A stretch of DNA of 64,000 bases from Pseudomonas sp. Seg1 (lineage in GTDB: Bacteria; Pseudomonadota; Gammaproteobacteria; Pseudomonadales; Pseudomonadaceae). The notes beneath the pieces are model-generated. The model searched no databases and was not told where the DNA came from. It saw nothing but the letters and a program-made list of their open reading frames with translations. Where the stretch lies: NCBI RefSeq assembly GCF_018326005.1, contig NZ_AP021903.1, forward strand, positions 2,048,001 through 2,112,000, written 5' to 3'. Position 1 is the first letter of the stretch; every line of letters starts with the position of its first letter. Below are positions 33,146 to 41,821 of the stretch, one piece after another. A program made the translations under genes and the position numbers.

Positions 33146-34684
33146 TTAGTGGCAGACGTTGTCGACAGCGATGGACTCGCCATTGACGTCGGCGTAGTGC
33201 GGCTGACGTTTGGCGATGATCAGGTAGAGCATTCCGGCGATTCCCGCACCGATCAGCCAGGAAAACGGCGAAACACTGTGGAAGCCGGGAACCAGCGCCA
33301 GGACGATGGCGATCAATGCCGCAGGAATAAACGCCGCCACCGCACGGAAATTGACCCCGTGGCTGTAGTAATAGGCGCCGTCGGGATCTTCGCTGTAGAG
33401 CTGCGGAACGTTGATCCGACCTTTGCGGATCAGCCAGTAGTCGACCATGATCACGCCGTACAACGGGCCTAGCAGGGCGCCGAGACCGGACAGGAAGTAC
33501 ACGATCACCAGCGGGCTGTTGTAGAGGTTCCACGGCAGGATCAGCACGGCGATGGTCGCGCTGATCAGCCCGGCACGGCGGAAGGTCAGGTATTTCGGCG
33601 CCAGATTGCTGAGGACAAACGCCGGGGCGACGAAGTTGGCCATGATGTTCACCGCCACGGTGACAATCAGGAACGCCAGGCAACCGAGGACCAGGAAGAA
33701 CGTATTGGGAATCGAGGCGATGATTTCTGTAGGACTTTCGATGATCCGGCCGTTGATCTGGAATTGCGCGCCACACAGCAGAACAGTAATCGCGGCGAAC
33801 ACCAGAATGTTCACCGGCAAACCCCAGAAATTTCCGACCTTGATGGTTTTGCGGCACGGCGAGGAGCGGGCGAAGTCGCAGAAGTTGAGGATCAACGTGC
33901 CGTAAATCGCCAGCCACAATGCGCCGCCGGCAAAAATATTGCGCCACATCTCACCGCCGGTCAGTGGTTCGCGGATCGACCAGGCGATGGTTGCGTTGGC
34001 CTGGAAGTACATCCATGCGGCGAGAGCGGCGACGGTGAGCAAAATCACCGGGCCGGCGAACGCCTCGTAACGGCGGACCATTTCCATGCCGTAGGCGAGG
34101 ATTGCCAGTTGCACGAACCAGATCGCCACGAAACACACCCAGCCCAATGTCGATAACCCGAGGATCGAGTTGTGGTCGTATTCGGCGAATCCCGGATGGA
34201 CCGCCGTCAGCAAAACGCGAAATACCACCGACGCCAGATACGTCTGAATCCCGAACCACGCGATGGCGATAACCGCCCGAATCAGCGCAGGAATTTGCGC
34301 GCCGTGAATACCGAAACTGATCCGGCTGATCACCGGAAACGGCACCCCGGTTTTCTGCCCCATGTAACCGGACAGGTTCATGAAAAAGTAGACCAGTGCC
34401 GCGCCTATCCCCAGCGACAGCAGAATCTGCCAACCGCCCAGCCCCAAGGCATACAAGCCGATAGCAAACGAGTAGTTGGCGATGTTATGCACGTCATTGG
34501 TCCACAGGGCGAAAATGCTGTACTTGCCCCAGCGCCGACCTTCGGCTTTGGTCGGCGCCAGATCACTGTTGTGCAGACGGGGGCTCAGTTGCAACGGCTC
34601 GCCCAGACCGTCGTACGGCAAGGGCTGATCGAGTGCGGAGGAGGGCAGATTCAGCGCGATGTTGTTGGAGAGACTTGTACGCAT
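33146..34684 (-). CDS. NCS1-family nucleobase/hydantoin:cation symporter
   Basis: A 512-residue inner-membrane transporter with about twelve helices, in the family of Mhp1, the allantoin permease and CodB. Typical segments are NDVHNIANYSFAIGLYALGLG (helix 1, given as NDVHNIANYSFA), ISFGIHGAQIPALIRA and GPLYGVIMVDYWLIRKG. It takes up nucleobase-like or hydantoin-like compounds with a cation. The start is ATG 34684. First gene of an operon with the racemase-like enzyme; a palindrome resembling a GntR operator lies about 170 bases upstream. Confidence 0.92.
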   Translation of the reverse strand: MRTSLSNNIALNLPSSALDQPLPYDGLGEPLQLSPRLHNSDLAPTKAEGRRWGKYSIFALWTNDVHNIANYSFAIGLYALGLGGWQILLSLGIGAALVYFFMNLSGYMGQKTGVPFPVISRISFGIHGAQIPALIRAVIAIAWFGIQTYLASVVFRVLLTAVHPGFAEYDHNSILGLSTLGWVCFVAIWFVQLAILAYGMEMVRRYEAFAGPVILLTVAALAAWMYFQANATIAWSIREPLTGGEMWRNIFAGGALWLAIYGTLILNFCDFARSSPCRKTIKVGNFWGLPVNILVFAAITVLLCGAQFQINGRIIESPTEIIASIPNTFFLVLGCLAFLIVTVAVNIMANFVAPAFVLSNLAPKYLTFRRAGLISATIAVLILPWNLYNSPLVIVYFLSGLGALLGPLYGVIMVDYWLIRKGRINVPQLYSEDPDGAYYYSHGVNFRAVAAFIPAALIAIVLALVPGFHSVSPFSWLIGAGIAGMLYLIIAKRQPHYADVNGESIAVDNVCH

Positions 34685-34850
34685 TCCGGCAGGCTCCTGA
34701 TGGGCGGGCCGCGATGACTGTGCATGAGCCCGGGGCTCGACAAATCTTCGTCGCGGCCAGCAAACATCACTGGTTACGGGGCATCTGCAGCCTGTACGGG
34801 ATAGGGCGCTTCAGGCTTGCGGATCGAAAGTGTTTAGTCATGTTTTGCAG

Positions 34851-34864
34851 TTTTGTATACAAAA
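34851..34864. promoter_or_regulatory. Perfect palindrome TTTTGTATACAAAA, likely GntR-type operator
   Basis: A 14-bp perfect palindrome within a larger symmetric region (CATGTTTTG ... CAAAACATG). TGTATACA cores are typical sites of FCD-type GntR repressors. It lies 167 bases upstream of the NCS1 start codon. No GntR gene is adjacent; the only one in the window, at 41908, is associated with a different core. Confidence 0.55.
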
Positions 34865-35079
34865 CATGTATGCACCGAAGCCAGATCTGTGCCAATTATC
34901 GATCTATGCGCAGCCATCCTCATTTCGAAAAGTTATCTAGCAACGCTAAGTGATTGAAAATAGTTGGTTATAAATTGACCGATTGAACAGGTATTTATTT
35001 TTTGCGGGGGATTTTGCGGAGGTGGCAAAGCGGAGAGGCGTTCAGAAGTGATGTAACTTTTCAGGGCGTTAAAAAAAAA

Positions 35080-35122
35080 GTGCACACATAAATGGCACCG
35101 ATGGTGACATTCCTGTGTACAC
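35080..35122. other. Nested dyad-symmetric element in the 34685-35260 intergenic region
   Basis: Outer arms GTGCACAC (35080-35087) and GTGTACAC (35115-35122), and inner arms GGCACC (35094-35099) and GGTGAC (35103-35108), are each separated by exactly six bases on both sides of a GAT centre. One mismatch per arm pair. The 576-bp gap between the NCS1 and cysH genes otherwise holds an AT-rich stretch, the 34851 operator and a REP pair; no gene is seen. Confidence 0.5.
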
Positions 35123-35146
35123 ATTTTTTTGAGTCGCTAGAGGCCG

Positions 35147-35236
35147 TGTAGGAGTGAGCCTGCTCGCGATAGCGGCGTATCAGTCGATGAATTTTTTGCC
35201 TGATACACCGCTATCGCGAGCAGGCTCACTCCTACA
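35147..35236. repeat. Inverted REP pair, GTAGGAGTGAGCCTGCTCGC family
   Basis: Two units around about 40 bases. The right one ends 24 bases beyond the cysH stop. The same family is found at 48861. Confidence 0.85.
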
Positions 35237-35260
35237 AGGGGAAATCATCGTGGCAGGGGT

Positions 35261-35995
35261 TTACGCCTTGCTGATGATATTTCCCGCATGCAGCCCGCAT
35301 TCTTTCTGCGTCGCTTCTTCCCACCACCAACGGCCTTCGCGCTCGTGCTGATTGGGCAGGACCGGGCGGGTGCACGGTTCGCAGCCAATGCTGATAAAGC
35401 CGCGTTCATGCAGGCTGTTGTACGGCAGCTCCAGCATGCGGATGTAACCCCAGATCTCTTCGCTGGTCATCTGCGCCAGCGGGTTGAATTTGTAGAGGGT
35501 GCGTTCAGGCGTAGAGAACGCGGTGTCGATTTCCAGCACTGCCACGGCGCTGCGCGTGCCCGGGCTCTGGTCGCGGCGCTGGCCGGTGGCCCAGGCTTTG
35601 ACGCTGGACAACTTGCGTCGCAGCGGCTCGATCTTGCGGATCCCGCAGCATTCACCGTGGCCGTCCTTGTAGAAACTGAACAGGCCTTTTTCCTTCACGA
35701 ACGGTTCCAGTTTCGTGTAGTCCGGCGACACCAGTTCGATGTCGATCTTGTAGTGCTCGCGCACCTGATCGATGAATCGGTAGGTTTCCGGGTGCAGGCG
35801 ACCGGTGTCGAGACTGAACACCTTGACGTTCTTGTTGAGCTTCCAGGCCATGTCCACCAGCACCACATCCTCGGCGCCGCTGAAAGATATCCACAGCTCA
35901 TCACCGAACTCGGCAAAGGCGAGTTTGAGGATGTCTTGCGCAGATTTGTTGGCATAGGTCGTGGCGAGTTCCACGACATCGAACGTTGCACTCAT
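35261..35995 (-). CDS. cysH: Iron-sulfur APS/PAPS reductase
   Basis: CysH reduces adenylyl-sulfate to sulfite with thioredoxin in sulfate assimilation. The 244-residue protein has the PP-loop-like [10 protein letters not shown] (residues 38-47) and the four [4Fe-4S] cysteines Cys116-Cys117 (ECCGIRK) and Cys205/Cys208 (GCEPCTRP), which marks it as the iron-sulfur type that prefers APS. The catalytic Cys is in the C-terminal KECGLH (Cys233). It is divergent from thrH. Confidence 0.95.
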   Translation of the reverse strand: MSATFDVVELATTYANKSAQDILKLAFAEFGDELWISFSGAEDVVLVDMAWKLNKNVKVFSLDTGRLHPETYRFIDQVREHYKIDIELVSPDYTKLEPFVKEKGLFSFYKDGHGECCGIRKIEPLRRKLSSVKAWATGQRRDQSPGTRSAVAVLEIDTAFSTPERTLYKFNPLAQMTSEEIWGYIRMLELPYNSLHERGFISIGCEPCTRPVLPNQHEREGRWWWEEATQKECGLHAGNIISKA

Positions 35996-36158
35996 CAGGG
36001 CGGCTTCCTACAGGTCGGTGGCGCTGGGCGCTCTATATGGCGGCGATGGTAACAAAAAGCTGCGTCTGGCGGGGCGTGCTGTGCGTTGCGCGGGCGTGGG
36101 GGAGTCGCTAGAGTTCGGGCTCGCTCGACTCAATAATCAATACAAACGGGAGTGTCTT

Positions 36159-36776
36159 GTGGAAATTGCTTGCCTGGATCTTGAAGGGGTACTGGTACCG
36201 GAAATCTGGATCGCCTTCGCCGAAAAAACCGGAATCGAATCCCTCAAAGCCACCACCCGGGACATTCCCGATTACGACGTGCTGATGAAACAGCGTCTGC
36301 GCATCCTCGATGAACATGGCTTGAAGCTGTCGGATATTCAAGAAGTGATCGCCAGCCTGAAACCGCTGGACGGCGCGGTGGAGTTCGTCAACTGGCTGCG
36401 CGAGCGCTTTCAGGTGGTGATTCTGTCGGACACCTTCTATGAGTTTTCCCAGCCGTTGATGCGTCAACTGGGCTTCCCGACACTGCTTTGCCATCGCCTG
36501 ATTACCGATGAAAGCGGGCGGGTGACCAGCTATCAGTTGCGTCAGAAAGATCCGAAACGGCAGTCGGTGCTGGCCTTCAAGAGCCTGTACTACCGGGTGA
36601 TTGCGGCGGGTGATTCGTACAACGACACCACGATGCTCGGTGAGGCGGACGCGGGGATTCTGTTCCATGCGCCGGAGAATGTGATTCGCGAGTTCCCGCA
36701 GTTTCCGGCGGTGCACACGTTTGCCGAGCTGAAGCAGGAATTCCTCAAAGCCTCAAACCGCGACCTCAGCCTGTAA
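36159..36776 (+). CDS. thrH: Phosphoserine phosphatase / homoserine phosphotransferase ThrH
   Basis: A 205-residue HAD enzyme that can remove phosphate from phosphoserine and pass it to homoserine. It starts at GTG 36159 (CGGGAGTG upstream). Motif I is the ThrH-specific Asp-Leu-Glu-Gly in ACLDLEGVLVPEIW, the motif II Ser is in VILSDTFYEF and motif IV is IAAGDSYNDTTML. The frame is open much further upstream but the length from 36159 equals ThrH of P. aeruginosa. It forms no operon; an inverted repeat follows. Confidence 0.93.
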   Translation: MEIACLDLEGVLVPEIWIAFAEKTGIESLKATTRDIPDYDVLMKQRLRILDEHGLKLSDIQEVIASLKPLDGAVEFVNWLRERFQVVILSDTFYEFSQPLMRQLGFPTLLCHRLITDESGRVTSYQLRQKDPKRQSVLAFKSLYYRVIAAGDSYNDTTMLGEADAGILFHAPENVIREFPQFPAVHTFAELKQEFLKASNRDLSL

Positions 36777-36790
36777 GCATGGCTCCCTGA

Positions 36791-36902
36791 TGATCGTTCC
36801 CACGCTCCGCGTGGGAATGCTTCAACGGACGCTCCGCGTTCGGCTTTGGATGGGACGCAGAGCGCCCCGGGCTGCATTCCCACGCAGAGCGTGGGAACGA
36901 TC
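36791..36902. repeat. Inverted repeats of the CGTTCCCACGC...GCGTGGGAA family
   Basis: Two palindromic units, 36791-36820 and 36874-36902, of the same kind as at 1728, separated by a degraded third copy. Lies between the convergent thrH and pabB genes. Confidence 0.8.
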
Positions 36903-36907
36903 TTTAC

Positions 36908-38251
36908 TCAGAGGTTTTGCAGGGTTTCCAGGAGGATTCTGACTTTAGTAATCGACTCCTGATACTCCGCCTGCCAGTCCGAGTCGGCGACGATCCCGCC
37001 ACCGCCCCAGCAGCACACCTGCCCATCCTTGACCAACAGACTGCGAATCGCGATGGAGCTGTCCATCTCGCCGCGCACGTCCAGATACAACAACGACCCG
37101 CAATACAAGCCGCGCCGGGTCGGCTCCAGTTCGTCAATGATCTGCATGGCACGAATCTTTGGCGCGCCGGTGATCGAACCGCCGGGGAAGCTGCCGGCGA
37201 TCAGATCGAGTGCATCGCGGTCATCCGCCAGTTCACCGGTCACGCTGCTGACCAAGTGATGCACGTTCGGATAGCTTTCCAGGCTGAACAACTCCGGCAC
37301 GCGCACCGAGCCAATGCGGCAGGTGCGCCCGAGGTCGTTGCGCAGCAGGTCGACGATCATCAGGTTTTCCGCGCGATCCTTCGGGCTGGCCAGCAGTTCG
37401 GCGGCGTTGGCCGCGTCTTCGGCGGGGGTCAGGCCTCGAGGGCGGGTGCCTTTGATCGGGCGGGTTTCCACTTGGCGCTGGCTGACCTTGACGAAGCGCT
37501 CCGGCGACAGGCTCAGCACCGCGCCGCCATCGGGCAGGCTCTGGAAGCCGGAAAACGGTGTCGGGCAGGCTTTGCGCAATTCGCAGTAAGCCAACCATGG
37601 GTCGCCTTGGCATGAGGCTCGGAAACGCTGGGCAAAGTTGACCTGATAGCAGTCACCGGCCTGAATGTAATGCTGAATGCGTTCGAAAGCCTGACGGTAG
37701 TCGTCAGCCGAAAGATCGGCGGTCATCGGTTGGTTCAGCTTGAACGGCGCCAGCGATTCAACAACCGGTTGAGTGAACAGACCGATCAGCCGCTGCTTTT
37801 CACTGTCGACAATCGACGGATGAAACACCAGTTGACTGGTGCCAGCCTGGTGATCGCTGACCAATGCCCAGTCATACAACCCAAACTGTGCATCCGGCAG
37901 TTGCAGATCATCTCGTGCATCGCTCGGCAGGTTTTCCAGGTGCCGACCAAAGTCATAGCTCAGATAACCGATCAATCCGCCAGCGAACGGCAGTTCATAA
38001 GTGGCAGGCAGTTGTGCCTCGCCCAAACGGTTCAGATTGTCACGCAGGCGTTGCAGGAAATGGCTGCCGCTTTCATCCCGCAACACCGCCAGTTGTTCCA
38101 GCGGCCAGGCACTGAGCAAGTCATAACGGCCACGGTCGGCACTTGGCCGGCCGCTGTCGAGCAGCACGGCGCCGGGCGCGTGGCGGATGGCCGCGAAGTA
38201 GTCGGCGGGATTGGCGCGGTAGGGCAGTGGATGTACGGAGCAGGTCAACAT
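36908..38251 (-). CDS. pabB: Aminodeoxychorismate synthase component I
   Basis: PabB converts chorismate and glutamine-derived ammonia to 4-amino-4-deoxychorismate for folate synthesis. The 447-residue protein has the family segments ETRPIKGTRPRGLTP, NLMIVDLLRNDLGR and FPGGSITGAPKIRAMQII, with the Lys-for-Thr type residue of PabB in PIKGTRPR (Lys is the PabB mark; anthranilate synthases have Ala-Gly-Thr). ATG 38251 gives the standard length; a TTG 23 codons earlier is the longest frame but poor. It uses chorismate made by AroC at 3791. Confidence 0.92.
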   Translation of the reverse strand: MLTCSVHPLPYRANPADYFAAIRHAPGAVLLDSGRPSADRGRYDLLSAWPLEQLAVLRDESGSHFLQRLRDNLNRLGEAQLPATYELPFAGGLIGYLSYDFGRHLENLPSDARDDLQLPDAQFGLYDWALVSDHQAGTSQLVFHPSIVDSEKQRLIGLFTQPVVESLAPFKLNQPMTADLSADDYRQAFERIQHYIQAGDCYQVNFAQRFRASCQGDPWLAYCELRKACPTPFSGFQSLPDGGAVLSLSPERFVKVSQRQVETRPIKGTRPRGLTPAEDAANAAELLASPKDRAENLMIVDLLRNDLGRTCRIGSVRVPELFSLESYPNVHHLVSSVTGELADDRDALDLIAGSFPGGSITGAPKIRAMQIIDELEPTRRGLYCGSLLYLDVRGEMDSSIAIRSLLVKDGQVCCWGGGGIVADSDWQAEYQESITKVRILLETLQNL

Positions 38252-38328
38252 GGGCGGGGCAGATCGGCCATTGAGGCGGGGTGGGGATTGTAGTCCTCTC
38301 CGATCCCAGATCAAAGTCAAAAGCCTAC

Positions 38329-38544
38329 CCCCTCACCCCAGCCCTCTCCCCCAAGGGGGACGAGGGGGAAAGGGAGCAGATCTTCATGCTTTTCAAAGCC
38401 TCGGTTCGACTCGATATTTCGGGGAGGGGAGCAGGTCTGGGCTTTTCAAGTCCTGAGTTCGATTCAAGACTTTCAAGTCGGCGTAGCTCCAACATCCACC
38501 TCGGTCAGTCCCCTCGCCCTCCGGGAGAGGGTTAGGGTGAGGGG
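38329..38544. repeat. Long inverted repeat of the CCCTCACCC...CCCTCTCCC family
   Basis: The left arm (38329-38352, CCCCTCACCCCAGCCCTCTC) is complemented by the right arm (38517-38544) some 165 bases away, with GC-rich short hairpins at each arm. This fills the 304-bp gap; no gene is visible inside. Confidence 0.8.
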
Positions 38545-38555
38545 CTCTTCAGCTT

Positions 38556-39542
38556 TTAGCCCTCGACCGCAGGAATATGCCCAAACATTTCCTGAGTAAA
38601 CGCCACCCGCTCTTCAACCGACTCGGTCACCCCACGCGCCTTCAGCTCTTCCAGTCGCGCTTCAACCGCATGGGTACGCAAGGTCAGCCCGCAGTCATTG
38701 GCGATCTGAATATTCAGCCCCGGCCGCGCATTCAGCTCCAGAATCAGCGGGCCTTTTTCCTGATCGAGGACCATGTCCACGCCGATATACCCCAACCCAC
38801 ACAGCTCATAGCAGCCGGCAGCGAGTTTCATGAAACCGTCCCAGTAGGGCAGTTGCACGCCGTCCACCGCGTTGGTGGTGTCCGGGTGTTTGGTGATGAT
38901 GTTGTTAAGCCAGGTGCCGCGCAGGGTCAAACCGGTCGCCAGATCAACACCGACACCGATGGCGCCCTGGTGCAGGTTGGCCTTGCCGCCGGACTGGCGG
39001 GTCGGCAAGCGCAACATCGCCATCACCGGGTAACCCATGAGCACGATGATGCGGATGTCCGGCACGCCTTCGTAGCTGATGCTCTTGAAGATCTGATCCG
39101 GGGTCACGCGGTATTCGATCAGCGCCCGATCACGGTGGCCGCCCAGCGAATACAGGCCAGTGAGGATGCTCGAGATGTGGTGCTCAAGTTCTTCGTGGGC
39201 AATGATCTTGCCCGACACCGTGCGATAGCGACCCTCGAAACGGTCGGCGACGACGATGATGCCGTCACCGCCGGCGCCTTGCGCCGGTTTGATCACGAAG
39301 TCGCTGCGCCCGCCGATGATCTCGCCGAGCTTGTCGATTTCCTTCTCGGTGGAAATCACGCCATACAGCTCCGGCACGTGAATGCCGGCCTTGATCGCGC
39401 GTTCCTTGGTGATGATCTTGTCATCGACGATCGGGTACAGGCTGCGCTTGTTGTACTTGAGCACGTAGTCGGCGTTACGCCGGTTGATGCCCATGATGCC
39501 CCGGGCCTCCAGGGCCTTCCAGGTCTTCCAGAAACCGAACAT
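38556..39542 (-). CDS. RimK-like alpha-L-glutamate ligase family protein
   Basis: A 328-residue ATP-grasp protein of the alpha-L-glutamate ligase-like family. ATP-grasp elements visible include FVIKPAQGAGGDGIIVV (residues 87-103), VGVDLATG, and the metal-binding end GVDMVLDQEKGPLILELNARPG (in short, LELNARPGL). RimK adds glutamate to the C-terminus of ribosomal protein S6; this relative is longer at the N-terminus (MFGFWKTWKALEARG) and probably modifies a different target. Its start overlaps the stop of the 7TM transglutaminase gene at 39542, so the three-gene unit 41619-38556 is one operon. Confidence 0.9.
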   Translation of the reverse strand: MFGFWKTWKALEARGIMGINRRNADYVLKYNKRSLYPIVDDKIITKERAIKAGIHVPELYGVISTEKEIDKLGEIIGGRSDFVIKPAQGAGGDGIIVVADRFEGRYRTVSGKIIAHEELEHHISSILTGLYSLGGHRDRALIEYRVTPDQIFKSISYEGVPDIRIIVLMGYPVMAMLRLPTRQSGGKANLHQGAIGVGVDLATGLTLRGTWLNNIITKHPDTTNAVDGVQLPYWDGFMKLAAGCYELCGLGYIGVDMVLDQEKGPLILELNARPGLNIQIANDCGLTLRTHAVEARLEELKARGVTESVEERVAFTQEMFGHIPAVEG

Positions 39543-41077
39543 CAGGCGTCAGCCTTCTTCAGGAAAGCCTTGAAACGCACCAGTTCGGTCAGGCGGTAAC
39601 CGCGATAACGACCCATCGCCAGCATGAAGCCGACCAGAATCAGCAGGATCGCCGGGAAAGTGAACACGAAGTAGACCAACTCCGGCACGGTCATGATCAA
39701 GTGCGCCAGGGACGCCGCGAACAGCGTGCCAATCGCCACTTTCATCGCATGGCTGGCGCCGCGCTCTTCCCAGGTGATCGACAGACGTTCGATGGTCATG
39801 GTCAGAATCACCATCGGGAACAGCGCTACCGACAAGCCGCGTTCCAGACCGAGCTTATGACTGAACAGGCTGATCGCCGCAATCAACACCACGACAAAGG
39901 TCAGCACCACGGAGAGTCGCGGCAGCATTTGCAGCTTCAAGTGTTCCAGATACGAACGTAATGACAGCCCCAGCGCCGTGATCACGGTAAACAGCAGGAT
40001 GCCGAAGCCCAACTGAGTTTCACGGAAGGCGAGGGCGATCAGCACTGGGGTAAATGTGCCCAAGGTCTGCAGGCCGATCAGGTTGCGCAGGATCAGGATC
40101 ACCAGCACGCCGATCGGGATCATCACCATGATCATGAAGGTCTGCTGGGTTTGCAGCGGCAAGCCGTACAACGAGTATTCGAGGAAGTTGGCGTCGGTGT
40201 TTTCGTCGGTCAGCTTGGCCAGACGAATCGCGTTCATCTCGCTGTTGTTCAGGCTGAAGGTCACGTTGGCCTTCTTGCCACCGTCGACGGTGATCAGGTT
40301 TTCATCGCCAGTCCACCACAGCAGGCGGTCGGTCGGCAGGCCCTGCTCGCCGGTTTCCGGGTTGAAGTACAGCCAGTCGTTGCCATTGAAGCTGCGCAGC
40401 CACAGTTCCGGCATTTGCGGTTGGTCGGCGACGAGGCGGATGGTGTGGACTTTTTCCACCGGTACGTGAGCGATCGATAGCAGCAGTTCGACGATTTTGG
40501 CTTTGTGTGGTGTCGACGGGTCGCCGGCCAGCAGCAGTTTCACGTTGTCGTCGTTGACGTTGTTGACCCGTTTGATCGCCTCGCCAATAAAGGTTTCGAC
40601 GTCGGCCGAGTGCTGGCGGATCGGCGCGAGCAGGGCTTCAGCGGCGATTTTTTCCGGGCCTTCGATGGCGATGCTGTCGCGGAAGGTCGGGCCTTTGATC
40701 TTGGTCTTTTCCGCGGTGTAACGCTTGGTTAGCACCAGACGGTAATAGAGGGTCTGATTGCCCTTGGCCCGGCGCGCCGACCAGGTCACCTTGCGGTTGC
40801 CGTCGACACGGTTCACCGCCACGCCGTAATTATTGGAGATGAAGCTTTCGTTGAGGCTGACGTAGTCGCGGCTCAACGGTGGTACGAACATCTGGATCTT
40901 CACCGGATCCTTGGTGCTGGCGACGAACTCGACCTTGGCGTCGATGTTCCACAAGTCGTCGGTCGCATCTTCGGTCACCGGGATGCCGAGTACGAAAATC
41001 TGATAGGCCGTAACCGAAACGCCCAGCAGCACCAGAATGGTGATCAGGATTTTCAGGTGGAAGGTTAGAGAACGCAT
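39542..41077 (-). CDS. Inactive transglutaminase fused to seven membrane helices
   Basis: A 511-residue inner-membrane protein. After an N-terminal signal-anchor (LKILITILVLLGVSVTAYQIFVL) comes a periplasmic domain to about residue 300, which has the transglutaminase fold but not its triad: the Cys position falls in KAKIVELLLSIAHVP and the His position in ELWLRSFNGNDWLYFNPETG. The C-terminal half has about seven helices (MIPIGVLVILILRNLIGLQT onward). It would present a periplasmic binding domain while coupling to the cytoplasmic ligase. It sits between the ligase and protease genes with a 5-base gap to the latter. Confidence 0.9.
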   Translation of the reverse strand: MRSLTFHLKILITILVLLGVSVTAYQIFVLGIPVTEDATDDLWNIDAKVEFVASTKDPVKIQMFVPPLSRDYVSLNESFISNNYGVAVNRVDGNRKVTWSARRAKGNQTLYYRLVLTKRYTAEKTKIKGPTFRDSIAIEGPEKIAAEALLAPIRQHSADVETFIGEAIKRVNNVNDDNVKLLLAGDPSTPHKAKIVELLLSIAHVPVEKVHTIRLVADQPQMPELWLRSFNGNDWLYFNPETGEQGLPTDRLLWWTGDENLITVDGGKKANVTFSLNNSEMNAIRLAKLTDENTDANFLEYSLYGLPLQTQQTFMIMVMIPIGVLVILILRNLIGLQTLGTFTPVLIALAFRETQLGFGILLFTVITALGLSLRSYLEHLKLQMLPRLSVVLTFVVVLIAAISLFSHKLGLERGLSVALFPMVILTMTIERLSITWEERGASHAMKVAIGTLFAASLAHLIMTVPELVYFVFTFPAILLILVGFMLAMGRYRGYRLTELVRFKAFLKKADA

Positions 41078-41082
41078 GAAAA

Positions 41083-41619
41083 TTACTCGGCGGTATGAGC
41101 GGCGATGGTGCAGGCGGGTTTGCCTGCAGCGTATTTAAGGCTTGGATCGACCAGCGCGTCGAAGCGTTTCAGCGCTTCGGAGCCGATCAAAAGCGGGTAT
41201 TGGAACGCACTTCGGTCGGTCAGGTTCACTTCGATGCTGCGCAGCGCCGTGCCCATGCAAATATCCAGCTCGATGACCGGGCGGGCGGTGTACTTCTTGC
41301 CTTCTTCCGGATCGTAGTCGCCAGCGCGACGCTTGATCTTGCTGACCCGGGCCAGCGGTCGTTCGATCGGGTGCGAATGCGCGGCGTCGATGGCCAGATA
41401 GAAGCGCACCCAGGATTCGCCGTTGCGTTTGAAACGTTTGATGTCGCGGGCGCTCAGCGAGGCGGTTTTCGCCCCGGTGTCGAGCTTGGCCGCGACTTCC
41501 AGATTGATGCCATCAAGCGATGCGTATTCGTTGAGGCCGTACACGGTTTTTTCCCCCGCCGCAGCGAGGCCGGGCAGGCAAAACAGAGCAAAAAATGTGG
41601 GAAAAGGCTTGAGTCTCAT
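41083..41619 (-). CDS. Secreted retropepsin-like aspartic protease (RimB/DUF785 family)
   Basis: A 178-residue exported protein: signal peptide MRLKPFPTFFALFCLPGLAAAG, then a retropepsin-like domain with the catalytic Asp47-Thr-Gly-Ala motif (AAKLDTGAKTASLS) and the second family segment LIGSEALKRFDALVDP. Databases often call this family ATP-dependent zinc protease, but what is visible is an aspartic protease active site. The start ATG 41619 is where the signal peptide begins. It is the first gene of the unit with the 7TM protein and the glutamate ligase. Confidence 0.9.
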   Translation of the reverse strand: MRLKPFPTFFALFCLPGLAAAGEKTVYGLNEYASLDGINLEVAAKLDTGAKTASLSARDIKRFKRNGESWVRFYLAIDAAHSHPIERPLARVSKIKRRAGDYDPEEGKKYTARPVIELDICMGTALRSIEVNLTDRSAFQYPLLIGSEALKRFDALVDPSLKYAAGKPACTIAAHTAE

Positions 41620-41821
41620 AAATCCTGGTGCGCAGCGTTCCGTTTTCGGTTCAGGTCCTTGGCAAAAGTTGCGCAAGGCCCTTCGTGTGCCTATCAGCTT
41701 TTTATGACAAGCCGTACAAATGGCCAGCAAATGCGGGCGGCATTCTAGCACGGTGGTTTTATGGCGCCAGCGCCTGCGCCGGTCTATAACCCTTGGGGAT
41801 GTGGAAGAGGGTTATTAGACG

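Noticed and set aside
15000..41000. Genomic island or prophage
   Set aside because: No integrase, transposase, phage gene, attachment-site repeat or clear shift in base composition was seen; tRNA-Ser at 26970 is not followed by a repeated 3' end.
41083..41619. ATP-dependent zinc protease call
   Set aside because: No zinc-protease or ATPase motif is visible; the DTGA site marks a retropepsin-like aspartic protease.
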